Source: Oscillospiraceae bacterium
GTDB lineage: Bacteria > Bacillota > Clostridia > Oscillospirales > Oscillospiraceae
Direction: 5' to 3'
Assembly (NCBI GenBank): GCA_009780175.1
Contig: WRAO01000011.1
Coordinates: 19,868-83,867 of the forward strand
DNA: 64,000 bases
Shown: positions 48,839 through 58,254 of the stretch, piece after piece
Layout: the number at the start of each line of letters is the position of its first letter
Position numbering within the stretch: the stretch's first letter is position 1
The notes under the pieces: generated by a model
Database searches by the model: none
What the model saw: only the letters and a program-made list of their open reading frames with translations
Told to the model about the DNA's origin: nothing
Position numbers and translations under genes: made by a program

Positions 48839-51781
48839 ATGGCGATTAAAATTGGAATTGATATCGGCAGCACCACGGTTAAGGTGGTGCTTTTGGACGA
48901 CAATAACACCCTGCTCTACCGGTCCTATACGCGGCATTATTCCAAAGTGCGCGAGGTGGCGGCGGAGCAATTGCGGGTGGTCGCGGACCGTCTGCGGGGG
49001 CAGGATGTTGTGCCGCTCATTACGGGGTCGGCGGGGCTTGGTGTTTCGAAGGCGAGCGAGGTTGCCTTCGTGCAGGAGGTCTTTGCTACGGCGGCGGCGG
49101 TGAATACGTACATACCGGATACGGACGCTGTGATTGAGCTGGGCGGCGAGGACGCGAAGATCATCTTCTTCGGCGGGACGCTGGAGGAGCGGATGAACGG
49201 GTCCTGCGCGGGCGGGACGGGGTCGTTTATCGATCAGATGGCGACTTTGCTCGATGTTTCGGCTTTGGAACTGAACGAGTTGGCTTTGCGACATGAGAAG
49301 ATTTACCCCATCGCTTCGCGCTGTGGGGTGTTTGCGAAGAGTGATATCCAGCCGCTGCTCAATCAGGGCGGACGGAAGGAGGATATCGCGGCTTCGATTT
49401 TTCAGGCAGTGGTGGATCAGACTGTCGGCGGGCTCACACAGGGGCGGGAGTTGACTGGGAAGATTGTGTTTCTCGGCGGGCCGTTGACCTTTTTGCAGGG
49501 TCTGCGGGATAGATTTGTGGAGACGTTGGAGTTGGATGCGGAACACGCTGTTTTCCCGGAGAACGCGGATTGTTTTGCGGCTATCGGGGCGGCGCTTTGC
49601 ACGGGCGGTGTGGAGGCGATGCCGTTTGGGGAGTTGCTGCGGCGCCTAGAAGAGGCTGCTGATGAGTCTGGGTTGACGGACACCTTGCCTCCCCTCTTTG
49701 CGAAGAAGGCGGATGTGGAGGCGTTTCAGGCGCGGCATGCGAAGGCGACGCCGGAGCCGGTGGATGCAAATGCTTATCGCGGGGACGCTTATCTCGGCAT
49801 TGACGCGGGGAGTACGACGACGAAGATGGCGCTCATTACACCGGATGGCGGGATTTTGTATAGTTATTACGGCTCCAACAAGGGGAATCCGGTTACGATT
49901 CTGCTGGCGGAGCTTCGGAATCTTTATGCCTTTTGCGGGGATCGGATTACGATCCGGGCGAGTGCGGTTACGGGGTATGGGGAGGATTTGATTAAGAGCG
50001 CGTTTTCGATTGATCTTGGGTTGGTCGAGACGATCGCCCACTATCGGGCGGCGCGGCATTTTAATCCGGATGTGGATTTTATCATCGACATCGGCGGGCA
50101 GGATATGAAGTGTTTTAAGATTCGCAATGGGGCTGTGGACAGCATTTTGCTGAACGAGGCTTGTTCGTCCGGGTGCGGGAGTTTTATTGAGACGTTTTCG
50201 AAGGCGTTGGGGCATGATATTGCGGACTTTTCCCAGCTTGGGCTTTTGGATCAGACGCCGACGAATTTGGGGAGCCGGTGTACGGTGTTTATGAACTCTT
50301 CCGTCAAGCAGGCGCAGAAGGAAGGGGCCGGGGTGGAGAGCATTTCGGCGGGGCTCTCGCTTTCGGTTGTGAAGAACGCGATTTATAAGGTGATCCGAGC
50401 GGCGAGTGCGGATGATTTGGGGAAACATATCGTCGTGCAGGGCGGGACGTTTTTGAATGACGCGGTGCTGCGCGGGTTTGAGCAGGAGATTGGGCGGGAG
50501 GTGACGCGTCCGACGATTGCGGGGCTGATGGGGGCTTATGGCGCGGCCTTGTCGGCGCGGGATATGACGGGTGAGACTGGACGTTTGTTGGATGCGGCAG
50601 CGTTGGGGAATTTCAGCCACACGGCGCGGCCTAGTGTTTGCAACGCTTGTACGAATCGGTGCAGTCTGACGATCAATACCTTTGATGGGGATAGACGGTT
50701 TATTTCGGGCAATCGCTGTTCGGTTCCGCTGGGCGGGGCGAAGGGCGGGGAGCCGAATTTGATGCGGTATAAGTATGAAAAGATTCGGGTGATGACGGGC
50801 AAGGGCGCGGGGGATGGCAGTCGCGGCAAGATTGGGATTCCGCTGGGGCTGAATATGTATGAGAATCTGCCGTTTTGGTTCGAGTTTTTTACGAAGTTGA
50901 ATTTTGAGGTGGTCCTCTCCCCTGAATCGACGCGGGCGCTTTATCAGAAGGGGCAGAGGAGTATTCCGTCGGATACGGTTTGTTATCCGGCGAAGATGCT
51001 GCATGGGCATGTGGAGCATTTGATTGACGCGGGCGTGGATACGATTTTCTATCCTTGCATGGCTTACAATTTTGACGAGGGCAAGGGGGACAACCATTAT
51101 AATTGTCCGGTTGTCGCTTATTATCCGGAGTTGCTGCGGGTGAATATGTCTCGGCTGCAACAGGTGCGGTATATTGACGCCTACTTTGGGCTCCATAGAC
51201 CGAAGGATTTGGAGCGGATTGCGGGGGCGTTTTTTGCGGCGGAGTTCGGGGTGCCGGCGCGGGAAACCGCGGCGGCGATTCGGGCTGGGTATGCGGCTTA
51301 TGAGCGGTTTCGTCAGGAGGCGCGGGATGAGGCGGATCGGTATATCCAATACGCGAGAGAACACGGCAAGCGGATTTTGGTTGTGGCGGGGCGGCCTTAT
51401 CATATTGATCCAGAGATTAACCATGGGCTGGACGAGCTGATCGGGTCTTATGGGTTGGTGCTGGTCACGGAGGATAGCATTGACCATCTGGTGCCGAAGG
51501 CGAAGCGGAAGATTTTGAACCAGTGGACGTATCACGCGCGGATGTATGACGCGGCGCGGTATGTGGCGACGCAGCCGGACATGCAATTGCTCCAATTGGT
51601 CAGCTTTGGCTGTGGGTTGGACGCGATTTCGACGGATGAGATGCGGGATATTTTGGAGGCCACGGGTAAGCTGTATACGCAGATTAAGATTGATGATATT
51701 TCGAATCTTGGGACTGTGAAGATTCGGATCCGTAGTTTGATTGCCGCCGCAGACGCGTTGGACGGCAAAGTAATGTTGTAA
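48839..51781 (+). CDS. 2-hydroxyacyl-CoA dehydratase activase-like ATPase, tandem BadF domains plus DUF2229
   Basis: 980 residues. Seen: first ASKHA ATPase domain (about 1-250) with GIDIGSTTVKVVLLD and NGSCAGGTGSFIDQMA; second (about 320-580) with LGIDAGSTTTKMALI, FIIDIGGQDMKCFKI and NEACSSGCGSFIETFSKAL, whose cysteines hold the bridging 4Fe-4S cluster in known activases; then a DUF2229-type C-terminal region (about 600-980) with CNACTNRCSLTI, CYPAKMLHGHVEHL and GRPYHIDPEINHG. Known activases use ATP to push an electron into HgdBC-type dehydratases. In related bacteria this protein and the next gene product are often one chain of about 1400 residues; here they are split. GGAGAG precedes the ATG. 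Confidence 0.92.
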   Translation: MAIKIGIDIGSTTVKVVLLDDNNTLLYRSYTRHYSKVREVAAEQLRVVADRLRGQDVVPLITGSAGLGVSKASEVAFVQEVFATAAAVNTYIPDTDAVIELGGEDAKIIFFGGTLEERMNGSCAGGTGSFIDQMATLLDVSALELNELALRHEKIYPIASRCGVFAKSDIQPLLNQGGRKEDIAASIFQAVVDQTVGGLTQGRELTGKIVFLGGPLTFLQGLRDRFVETLELDAEHAVFPENADCFAAIGAALCTGGVEAMPFGELLRRLEEAADESGLTDTLPPLFAKKADVEAFQARHAKATPEPVDANAYRGDAYLGIDAGSTTTKMALITPDGGILYSYYGSNKGNPVTILLAELRNLYAFCGDRITIRASAVTGYGEDLIKSAFSIDLGLVETIAHYRAARHFNPDVDFIIDIGGQDMKCFKIRNGAVDSILLNEACSSGCGSFIETFSKALGHDIADFSQLGLLDQTPTNLGSRCTVFMNSSVKQAQKEGAGVESISAGLSLSVVKNAIYKVIRAASADDLGKHIVVQGGTFLNDAVLRGFEQEIGREVTRPTIAGLMGAYGAALSARDMTGETGRLLDAAALGNFSHTARPSVCNACTNRCSLTINTFDGDRRFISGNRCSVPLGGAKGGEPNLMRYKYEKIRVMTGKGAGDGSRGKIGIPLGLNMYENLPFWFEFFTKLNFEVVLSPESTRALYQKGQRSIPSDTVCYPAKMLHGHVEHLIDAGVDTIFYPCMAYNFDEGKGDNHYNCPVVAYYPELLRVNMSRLQQVRYIDAYFGLHRPKDLERIAGAFFAAEFGVPARETAAAIRAGYAAYERFRQEARDEADRYIQYAREHGKRILVVAGRPYHIDPEINHGLDELIGSYGLVLVTEDSIDHLVPKAKRKILNQWTYHARMYDAARYVATQPDMQLLQLVSFGCGLDAISTDEMRDILEATGKLYTQIKIDDISNLGTVKIRIRSLIAAADALDGKVML

Positions 51782-51796
51782 AGGAAGGGACGTACT

Positions 51797-53059
51797 ATGG
51801 CGAAACTTACTTATGATGCGCACGGGCGCCTCTTGTTTACGAAGGAAATGAAGGAGGAGTATACCCTCCTAATGCCGCAGATGCTGCCGGTGACGTTTTC
51901 GATGATGAAGCGCTTGTTGGAGCTCGAGGGGTATAAGGTCGAACTGCTTGATACGACCCATAGGGGGATTATTGAGACGGGGCTGAAGTATGTGCATAAC
52001 GACACTTGCTATCCGGCGCTTTTGGTGATCGGGCAGCTCATTGAGGCGATTAACAGCGGGAAGTATGATACGAACAAGATCGCGCTGTTTATGTCGCAGA
52101 CGGGGGGCGGGTGTCGGGCTTCGAATTATATCCATCTGCTGCGCAAGGCCTTGCAGAAGGCGGGGCTCCAGCATATTCCGGTGATTTCGCTGAATTTGTC
52201 GGGGATGGAGAAGAATCCGGGGTTTTCGATCAATCTGCGGCTGGTGCGGCGGTTGGTGCCGGCGATGGTTTATGGGGATTTGATTGTGCATCTGGCGAAC
52301 CAGTGCCGGCCTTATGAGGTGGAACGTGGGGCGACGGATGCGTTGGCCGCCGTTTGGACGGAGCGGTTGGTGGCGGGGTTTGCGAAGAATCGAGGGCGGA
52401 GCAAACGAGAGATGCGGGTGATTATGGCGCAGATCGCGGCTGAGTTTGCCGCAATCGAGCTCAGTGGCGAGCAGAAGACGCGGATTGGCGTTGTGGGTGA
52501 GATTTATGTGAAGTTTGCGCCGCTGGGGAATAATAATTTGGAGGATTTTCTGCTTTCGGAGGGCTGTGAGCCTGTTGTGCCGGGGTTGACGGATTTTATG
52601 TTGTTTAAGATCGACAACCGGATTGAGGATATCAATCTCTATGGGGGCAGTTGGTTGAAGAAGAAGCTGTGCCAGGTGTTTCTCTGGTATGTCGCGGGCT
52701 TGCAGCAGTGCATGATAGACGCGGTGAAGACGCAGCCGAAGTTTCATGGTTTGGCCTCTTTTGCGGAGATCAAGGCCGGGGTGAAGGGCTATCTCGGATA
52801 TGGGAATAAGATGGGTGAGGGTTGGCTGCTCACGGGTGAGATGATCGAGTTGATTCACTCTGGGGTGACGAACATTGTATGCACCCAGCCTTTTGGCTGT
52901 CTGCCGAACCATGTGTCTGGCAAGGGGATGATTCGGAAGTTGAAGGATGATTTTCCGGCGTCTAATATTGTTACGATTGACTATGATCCGGGGGCGACGC
53001 GGATTAATCAGGAGAATCGGATTAAACTCATGTTGGCGAGTGCGGGGCGCGGGGTGTGA
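51797..53059 (+). CDS. HgdB-like 2-hydroxyacyl-CoA dehydratase-family protein
   Basis: 420 residues. Seen: TYDAHGRLLFTKEMKEEYTLL, NDTCYPALLVIGQLIEAI, MSQTGGGCRASNYIHLLRKAL and IVCTQPFGCLPNHVSGKG, with cysteines that could hold a 4Fe-4S cluster. It corresponds to the C-terminal third of the large fused activase/dehydratase proteins. True HgdB/HgdC enzymes dehydrate 2-hydroxyacyl-CoA; the substrate of this group is unknown. AGGAAGGG lies before the ATG, 15 bases after the activase stop codon. Confidence 0.9.
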   Translation: MAKLTYDAHGRLLFTKEMKEEYTLLMPQMLPVTFSMMKRLLELEGYKVELLDTTHRGIIETGLKYVHNDTCYPALLVIGQLIEAINSGKYDTNKIALFMSQTGGGCRASNYIHLLRKALQKAGLQHIPVISLNLSGMEKNPGFSINLRLVRRLVPAMVYGDLIVHLANQCRPYEVERGATDALAAVWTERLVAGFAKNRGRSKREMRVIMAQIAAEFAAIELSGEQKTRIGVVGEIYVKFAPLGNNNLEDFLLSEGCEPVVPGLTDFMLFKIDNRIEDINLYGGSWLKKKLCQVFLWYVAGLQQCMIDAVKTQPKFHGLASFAEIKAGVKGYLGYGNKMGEGWLLTGEMIELIHSGVTNIVCTQPFGCLPNHVSGKGMIRKLKDDFPASNIVTIDYDPGATRINQENRIKLMLASAGRGV

Positions 53060-53062
53060 TTA

Positions 53063-54055
53063 ATGACTGCGAAAGCGCAAATCACAAAAAAGCAATGGGC
53101 TGTTACGGCGGGGCTGTGCGTTGGGATCCTTGCTTGTTTTTTGGCAGTATTATTTGTTTTCTTTTTCAACCCGCAGAGGACTTTTACCATAACTGAGACA
53201 TACAGAATCACAGCCGAACACCGTTCGGAGACATATTTGCGAGTCATTCTGCCTATGAGTGGGGGATATCAAGAGATTGGAGCCGTGTTGGTTGACGGCG
53301 TGGAGGACTATAGCATTGCAGATTTTGACGGGTGGCGGGAACTGACGGCCAGAGTACCGGCGGCGGGGTATGAAGTAGTTGTAACCATATCTTATACTGC
53401 GCGGTTGTTCCGAAATGCTCCACCTTGGGATGCGGATGTGCGGGACGAGTATATGCTGCCACAGCAATTTGTTGATTCTGACAATGAGGCTATTGTCGCG
53501 CTTGCGGCAGAGCTTCGCGGTGATAGCGATTTTCAAACCGCGCGGAATATACATGACTATGTGAATGATTTGATTAGCTGGCCATCGGGTCCACAAATTA
53601 ATATTGGCCGGCTTTATGCTTCTGAACTTTTGGGATCTCCCATTGGGGTTTGCGGCGATTTTGCGAACTTGATGGTCGCACTGCTCAGAGCGGAGGGCAT
53701 CCCTGCCCGGAACATTTCGGGGCTGGCTTTGCAAATTCCTTTGGGTCGCGCAACCGATTGGGGACATCAAGGCGGCGCACATGCTTGGGTAGAGTTCTAT
53801 GCAGATGGGAAATGGCATTTTGCTGACCCGTCGTGGGGATGGTTTGATCGGAATGCTACGGCGCATTTGTCGTTTGGGACATATGAGGCATATATTCGTT
53901 CGGATTTCCAGCAAGCTCGTTTTGACGAAATAGAAAACACAGGCTTTTTTCTCCGCGGCGGAATGACCGCTCCGCTGGCGTTTATGCTTTATTCAACGGA
54001 TGAAACTGCTACTGTAATCCCACGAGGAGAGGTTCGTTTTTCGTGGTTTAGATGA
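53063..54055 (+). CDS. Membrane-anchored transglutaminase-like protein
   Basis: 330 residues. Seen: one N-terminal transmembrane helix (about 12-34), a beta-rich outer domain, then a transglutaminase-like core with the triad Cys in [25 protein letters not shown] (about residue 196), His in [17 protein letters not shown] and Asp in [10 protein letters not shown]. Such proteins act as proteases or cross-linking enzymes outside the cell. It begins four bases after the dehydratase gene stop. Composition is visibly less GC-rich than its neighbours and codons are more mixed, which hints at a different origin. Confidence 0.85.
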   Translation: MTAKAQITKKQWAVTAGLCVGILACFLAVLFVFFFNPQRTFTITETYRITAEHRSETYLRVILPMSGGYQEIGAVLVDGVEDYSIADFDGWRELTARVPAAGYEVVVTISYTARLFRNAPPWDADVRDEYMLPQQFVDSDNEAIVALAAELRGDSDFQTARNIHDYVNDLISWPSGPQINIGRLYASELLGSPIGVCGDFANLMVALLRAEGIPARNISGLALQIPLGRATDWGHQGGAHAWVEFYADGKWHFADPSWGWFDRNATAHLSFGTYEAYIRSDFQQARFDEIENTGFFLRGGMTAPLAFMLYSTDETATVIPRGEVRFSWFR

Positions 54056-54104
54056 CACAAGCAAGGCACATTGCCGCAGCATTTTTTATAACCAAGGAGA
54101 TACC

Positions 54105-56933
54105 ATGCAAGATACGATACACATTAAAGGGGCTCGGGAGAATAACTTAAAGAACATTGAGCTCAGCATTCCGCGGGATCAGCTGGTTGTGCTGACGGGG
54201 ATTTCTGGGAGCGGGAAGAGTTCTTTGGCGTTTGACACGATTTACGCGGAGGGGCAGAGACGGTATGTGGAGTCTCTGTCCGCTTATGCGCGGCAGTTTT
54301 TGGGGCAGATGGAGAAGCCGGACGTGGATTCGATTGACGGGCTCTCCCCCGCTATTTCGATCGACCAGAAGACGACGAGCAAGAATCCCCGCTCTACGGT
54401 GGGGACGGTGACGGAGATTTATGACTATCTGCGCCTCTTGTGGGCGCGGGTTGGGGTGCCGCATTGTCCAGAGTGCGGGAAGGAGATTCGGCAGCAGACG
54501 ATTGACCAGATCATCGATCAGGTGATGACTTTGCCGGAGGAGACACGGATTCAGGTGCTGGCTCCGGTGGTGAGAGCGCGCAAGGGCGAACATGTGAAGA
54601 TCTTTGAGGACGCGCGGAAGAGCGGGTATGTCCGTGTGCGAGTGGATGGGCATATTTATGACTTGTCTGAGACGATCACCTTGGAGAAGAACAAGAAGCA
54701 CTCGATTGAGGTGGTCGTGGATCGTCTCGTGATTAAGGAGGACGTGGCGAAGCGGTTGGCGGACTCGGTGGAGACGGCTTCGGCGCTTTCAGGCGGGCTT
54801 GTGATTGTCGAGATTGTGGGAGACGAGCCGCAGGAATTGTTGTTTTCGCAGAATTACGCCTGTGAAGAGTGCGGGATTTCGATTGAGGAATTGACGCCGC
54901 GGATGTTTTCGTTTAACAATCCGTATGGGGCTTGTCCGACTTGTACGGGGCTGGGACATATTATGCGGGTGGATCCGGATATTATTATTCCGAATCGGTC
55001 GCTTTCCATTGCGGAGGGGGGGATTGTCGCCTCTGGCTGGGGGAATGTGACTGGGGATTCGATTTCGCGGATGTATTTTGATGCCTTGGCGAAGACGTAT
55101 GGGTTTAAGCTGACTACGCCGATCCGGGACTTGAAGCCGGAGGTTTTGGATGTGATCCTCTACGGTACGAAGGGGGAGAAATTGGCGCTCAAGTATGATC
55201 GGGATCGCGGGTCTGGGACGCTGAATCAGGCGTTTGAGGGGATTGTGAGTAATCTCGAGCGGCGGTATCATGAGACGCAGAGTCCGGCAATGCGGTGGGA
55301 GATTGAGAACTATATGTCGAACCATCCCTGTCCGGATTGCCATGGGCGGAGGCTGAAGCCGGAGGCTTTGGCGGTTACCGTTGGTGGGATTAACATTGCG
55401 GATATGACGGAGATGAGCGTGACGTATGCGCTCCGCTTTGTGGACGAGTTGAAGCTTGGCGAGACGGAGCAGATGATCGCGTTTCAAATTCTCAAGGAAA
55501 TTCGGGAGCGGCTTGGATTTTTGGTCAGCGTGGGACTGACTTATTTGACGCTTTCGCGGCAGTCTGGGAGTTTGTCTGGCGGGGAGAGCCAGCGGATTCG
55601 GTTGGCGACGCAGATTGGGTCAAGCCTCATGGGCGTGCTCTATATTTTGGACGAGCCGAGCATTGGGCTGCATCAGCGGGATAATGAGAAGCTGCTGGTT
55701 ACGCTTCGGCGGTTGGTGAACCTTGGGAATACGCTGCTTGTCGTGGAACATGATGAGGACACGATGCGGGAGGCGGATTTTATCGTGGACATCGGCCCGG
55801 GAGCGGGGGTTCATGGTGGGGAGGTTGTATTCGCGGGGACGTATGAGGAGATTTTGGACTGTGACGCCTCGATCACGGGGCAGTATTTGTCCGGCAAGAA
55901 ACAGATTCCGGTGCCAAAGGAACGGCGGGCGCCGGATGGGCATTGGGTCGAGGTGATTGGGGCTACGGAAAACAATTTGCAGGATATTGACGCGGCGTTT
56001 CCGATTGGGTTGATGACTTGCGTGACCGGGGTTTCGGGCAGTGGGAAGAGTTCGTTGGTCAATGAGATTTTGTATAAGGGGCTGGCCGGGGAGCTGAATC
56101 GGGTTCGGGTGAAGCCGGGGGCGCATCGGGAGATTCGGGGCGCGCAGTATTTGGACAAGATTATTAACATTGACCAGAGCCCGATTGGGCGGACGCCGCG
56201 GTCGAATCCGGCGACGTATACGGGGTTGTTTAATGATATTCGGGATCTGTTTGCGTCTACGCAGGACGCGAAGACGCGCGGGTTTGGGCCGGGTCGGTTT
56301 TCGTTTAATGTGAAGGGCGGGCGTTGTGAGGCCTGTTCGGGCGATGGGCTGCTCAAAATTGAGATGCACTTTTTGCCGGATATTTATGTGCCTTGTGAGG
56401 TCTGTAAGGGGAAGCGGTATAACCGGGAGACTTTGGAGGTGCGGTATAAGGGCAAGAATATCAGCGATGTGCTGGATATGACGGCGGACGAGGGCCGGGT
56501 GTTCTTTGAGAATATCCCGAAAATACAATCTAAACTGGAGACGCTTTGCGAGGTTGGGCTTGGGTATGTGCGGCTGGGGCAGCCTTCGACGACGCTTTCG
56601 GGTGGTGAGGCGCAGCGCGTGAAGCTCGCCACAGAGTTGACGAAGCGGGCTACGGGGCGGACGATTTATGTGCTCGACGAGCCGACGACGGGGCTGCATG
56701 TGGCGGATGTGGCGAAGCTGCTGGATGTGTTGGAGCGACTGGTCGCGGCGGGCAATACGGTGGTTATTATCGAGCACAATTTGGATGTGATTAAGACGGC
56801 GGATTATATCATCGACCTTGGGCCTGAGGGTGGGGACGGTGGCGGGCAGGTGATTTGCGCGGGGACGCCAGAGGAAGTTGCGGCGTGCGAGGCGAGTTAT
56901 ACGGGGCAGTTTTTGAAGAAGGCGCTGGGTTAG
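54105..56933 (+). CDS. uvrA: Excinuclease ABC subunit A
   Basis: 942 residues, normal size. DNA damage recognition in nucleotide excision repair. Seen: Walker [36 protein letters not shown], zinc finger CPECGKEI and CEECGISI...CPTC, first signature [19 protein letters not shown] with Walker [17 protein letters not shown], second Walker [16 protein letters not shown], zinc CEACSGDG...CEVCKGKRY, second signature [15 protein letters not shown] and [14 protein letters not shown]. uvrB and uvrC are not in the window. AAGGAG precedes the ATG. Confidence 0.98.
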   Translation: MQDTIHIKGARENNLKNIELSIPRDQLVVLTGISGSGKSSLAFDTIYAEGQRRYVESLSAYARQFLGQMEKPDVDSIDGLSPAISIDQKTTSKNPRSTVGTVTEIYDYLRLLWARVGVPHCPECGKEIRQQTIDQIIDQVMTLPEETRIQVLAPVVRARKGEHVKIFEDARKSGYVRVRVDGHIYDLSETITLEKNKKHSIEVVVDRLVIKEDVAKRLADSVETASALSGGLVIVEIVGDEPQELLFSQNYACEECGISIEELTPRMFSFNNPYGACPTCTGLGHIMRVDPDIIIPNRSLSIAEGGIVASGWGNVTGDSISRMYFDALAKTYGFKLTTPIRDLKPEVLDVILYGTKGEKLALKYDRDRGSGTLNQAFEGIVSNLERRYHETQSPAMRWEIENYMSNHPCPDCHGRRLKPEALAVTVGGINIADMTEMSVTYALRFVDELKLGETEQMIAFQILKEIRERLGFLVSVGLTYLTLSRQSGSLSGGESQRIRLATQIGSSLMGVLYILDEPSIGLHQRDNEKLLVTLRRLVNLGNTLLVVEHDEDTMREADFIVDIGPGAGVHGGEVVFAGTYEEILDCDASITGQYLSGKKQIPVPKERRAPDGHWVEVIGATENNLQDIDAAFPIGLMTCVTGVSGSGKSSLVNEILYKGLAGELNRVRVKPGAHREIRGAQYLDKIINIDQSPIGRTPRSNPATYTGLFNDIRDLFASTQDAKTRGFGPGRFSFNVKGGRCEACSGDGLLKIEMHFLPDIYVPCEVCKGKRYNRETLEVRYKGKNISDVLDMTADEGRVFFENIPKIQSKLETLCEVGLGYVRLGQPSTTLSGGEAQRVKLATELTKRATGRTIYVLDEPTTGLHVADVAKLLDVLERLVAAGNTVVIIEHNLDVIKTADYIIDLGPEGGDGGGQVICAGTPEEVAACEASYTGQFLKKALG

Positions 56934-56960
56934 GGCTGGCTTAGTGCTAGGAGGATAGTT

Positions 56961-57656
56961 ATGGTGGCGAAACGGGATCTGAGGCAGGAGTTAGTTGCTG
57001 AATTTTTAGGCTCCATGTTCCTAGTCATGGCGGCGATTTCGTCTATGCTCTTTTTTACTTATGTGTTGGGGAGTTCTAAGAGCGTTGCGATTGTGGCGAA
57101 CGCGCTTTCTGTGGCGTTTGTGCTCTGTGTGTTGATTGAGATGTTCGGGCCGGTTTCGGGGGCGCATTTTAATCCGGCGGTTACGCTGGTGATGCTGTTG
57201 GAGCGGAAAATAGGTGCGCGGCAGGCGGGTTTGTTTGTTTTGGTGCAGACTTTGGGCGGGGTTATTGGTACGGCTTTGACGCATCTTATGTTTTGGCGGG
57301 AGATTGGGGCTTTGTTTCTGGTTTCGGAGAATGTGCGGTCGTATGCTTACTTTGGTGAAGTGATTGGGACGTTTATTCTGGTGCTGGCAATTTTGATGCT
57401 TGTCAAGGGGAAATCAGGGCATATCCCGATGATGGTTGGGTTTTTGGTTGGCGGGCAATTGATGGCGACTTCTTCTACGATGTTTGCGAATCCGCAGGTC
57501 ACGATTGCGCGGATGTTGACGAATACGGCGTCTGGGATTCGTCCGGTGGACGGGTTTGTGTTTATCTTGATGCAGATGATTGGGGCCTTGTTGGCGTATG
57601 CGGTTTATCGGTTTGTATTTGCGAAGGCGGAGGGCGGCCTAGATGGATCAAATTGA
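56961..57656 (+). CDS. MIP/aquaporin-family channel
   Basis: 231 residues, six transmembrane segments. Seen: first half-helix motif GAHFNPAVTLVML (NPA) and second motif FANPQVTIARM, where NPA is changed to NPQ while the selectivity Arg is kept. AGGAGG precedes the ATG and its end overlaps arsC by 14 bases. In Sinorhizobium an aquaglyceroporin (AqpS) next to arsC lets arsenite leave the cell; this gene pair suggests the same role here. Without arsC, glycerol or water transport would be equally possible. Confidence 0.88.
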   Translation: MVAKRDLRQELVAEFLGSMFLVMAAISSMLFFTYVLGSSKSVAIVANALSVAFVLCVLIEMFGPVSGAHFNPAVTLVMLLERKIGARQAGLFVLVQTLGGVIGTALTHLMFWREIGALFLVSENVRSYAYFGEVIGTFILVLAILMLVKGKSGHIPMMVGFLVGGQLMATSSTMFANPQVTIARMLTNTASGIRPVDGFVFILMQMIGALLAYAVYRFVFAKAEGGLDGSN

Positions 57657-58071
57657 ATTGAATTTGGACGGGCGGAAGCCGCGGGTGGGGTTTATTTGTG
57701 TGCATAATTCTTGTCGAAGTCAGATGGCGGAGGCGCTTGGGCGGCATTTCGCAAGCAATGTGTTTGAGAGTTATAGCGCGGGAACGCAGATTAAGGATCG
57801 GATCAATCAGGATGCGGTTCGGATTATGAAGGATAAGTATGGCATTGATATGGAGCAGACACAACGCTCCAAGCTGCTTGCGGATATACCGGAGCTTGAT
57901 ATTGTGATTACGATGGGGTGTAATGTGGATTGCCCTCTCCTGCCCTGCCAGCATCGGGAGGATTGGGGGCTGGATGATCCGAGCGGTCAGGTAGACCGGG
58001 TGTTTTTGCAGACGATTGCGCGGATTGAGCAGAATATCTTAGATTTAATACGGCGGGTTGTTGTGCAGTAA
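57643..58071 (+). CDS. arsC: Arsenate reductase, low-molecular-weight phosphatase type
   Basis: 142 residues. Seen: the P-loop CVHNSCRSQMAEAL (CX5R, about residue 20), and the redox cysteines in ITMGCNVDCPLLPC (about 86-94) followed by DWGLDDPSG, the pattern of thioredoxin-linked ArsC. Reduces arsenate to arsenite, which then must be exported, presumably through the overlapping channel gene. No arsR, arsB or acr3 was seen nearby. GGAGGG lies before the ATG. Confidence 0.93.
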   Translation: MDQIELNLDGRKPRVGFICVHNSCRSQMAEALGRHFASNVFESYSAGTQIKDRINQDAVRIMKDKYGIDMEQTQRSKLLADIPELDIVITMGCNVDCPLLPCQHREDWGLDDPSGQVDRVFLQTIARIEQNILDLIRRVVVQ

Positions 58072-58081
58072 TCGCCTGCAT

Positions 58082-58112
58082 ATGGGCGGGCGAACGCAGT
58101 TCGCCCCTACAT
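58082..58112. repeat. Short palindromic repeat, GTAGGGGCG family
   Basis: GGGCGGGCGAACGCAGTTCG followed by CCCCTACA; imperfect palindrome between arsC and recD2. TTGGCA (58117) with TAGAAT 18 bases further may be the promoter of recD2. Confidence 0.65.
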
Positions 58113-58254
58113 TGATTGGCAAAACATCCTCTTCTTGCATAGAATGTGGCGAGGATGGAAGCGGTTTGGATGTTTTTTTGCAAATTATGATTGTGCGGTT
58201 GTTGGCACGGAAATATGCGAATGTTGTGATCTGTCAGGTGGAGGAGGTGAGGCA

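Noticed and set aside
49646..51823. 725-codon minus-strand frame opposite the CoA activase
   Set aside because: Arg/Pro/His-rich low-complexity translation; shadow of the true plus-strand gene, which has clear domains.
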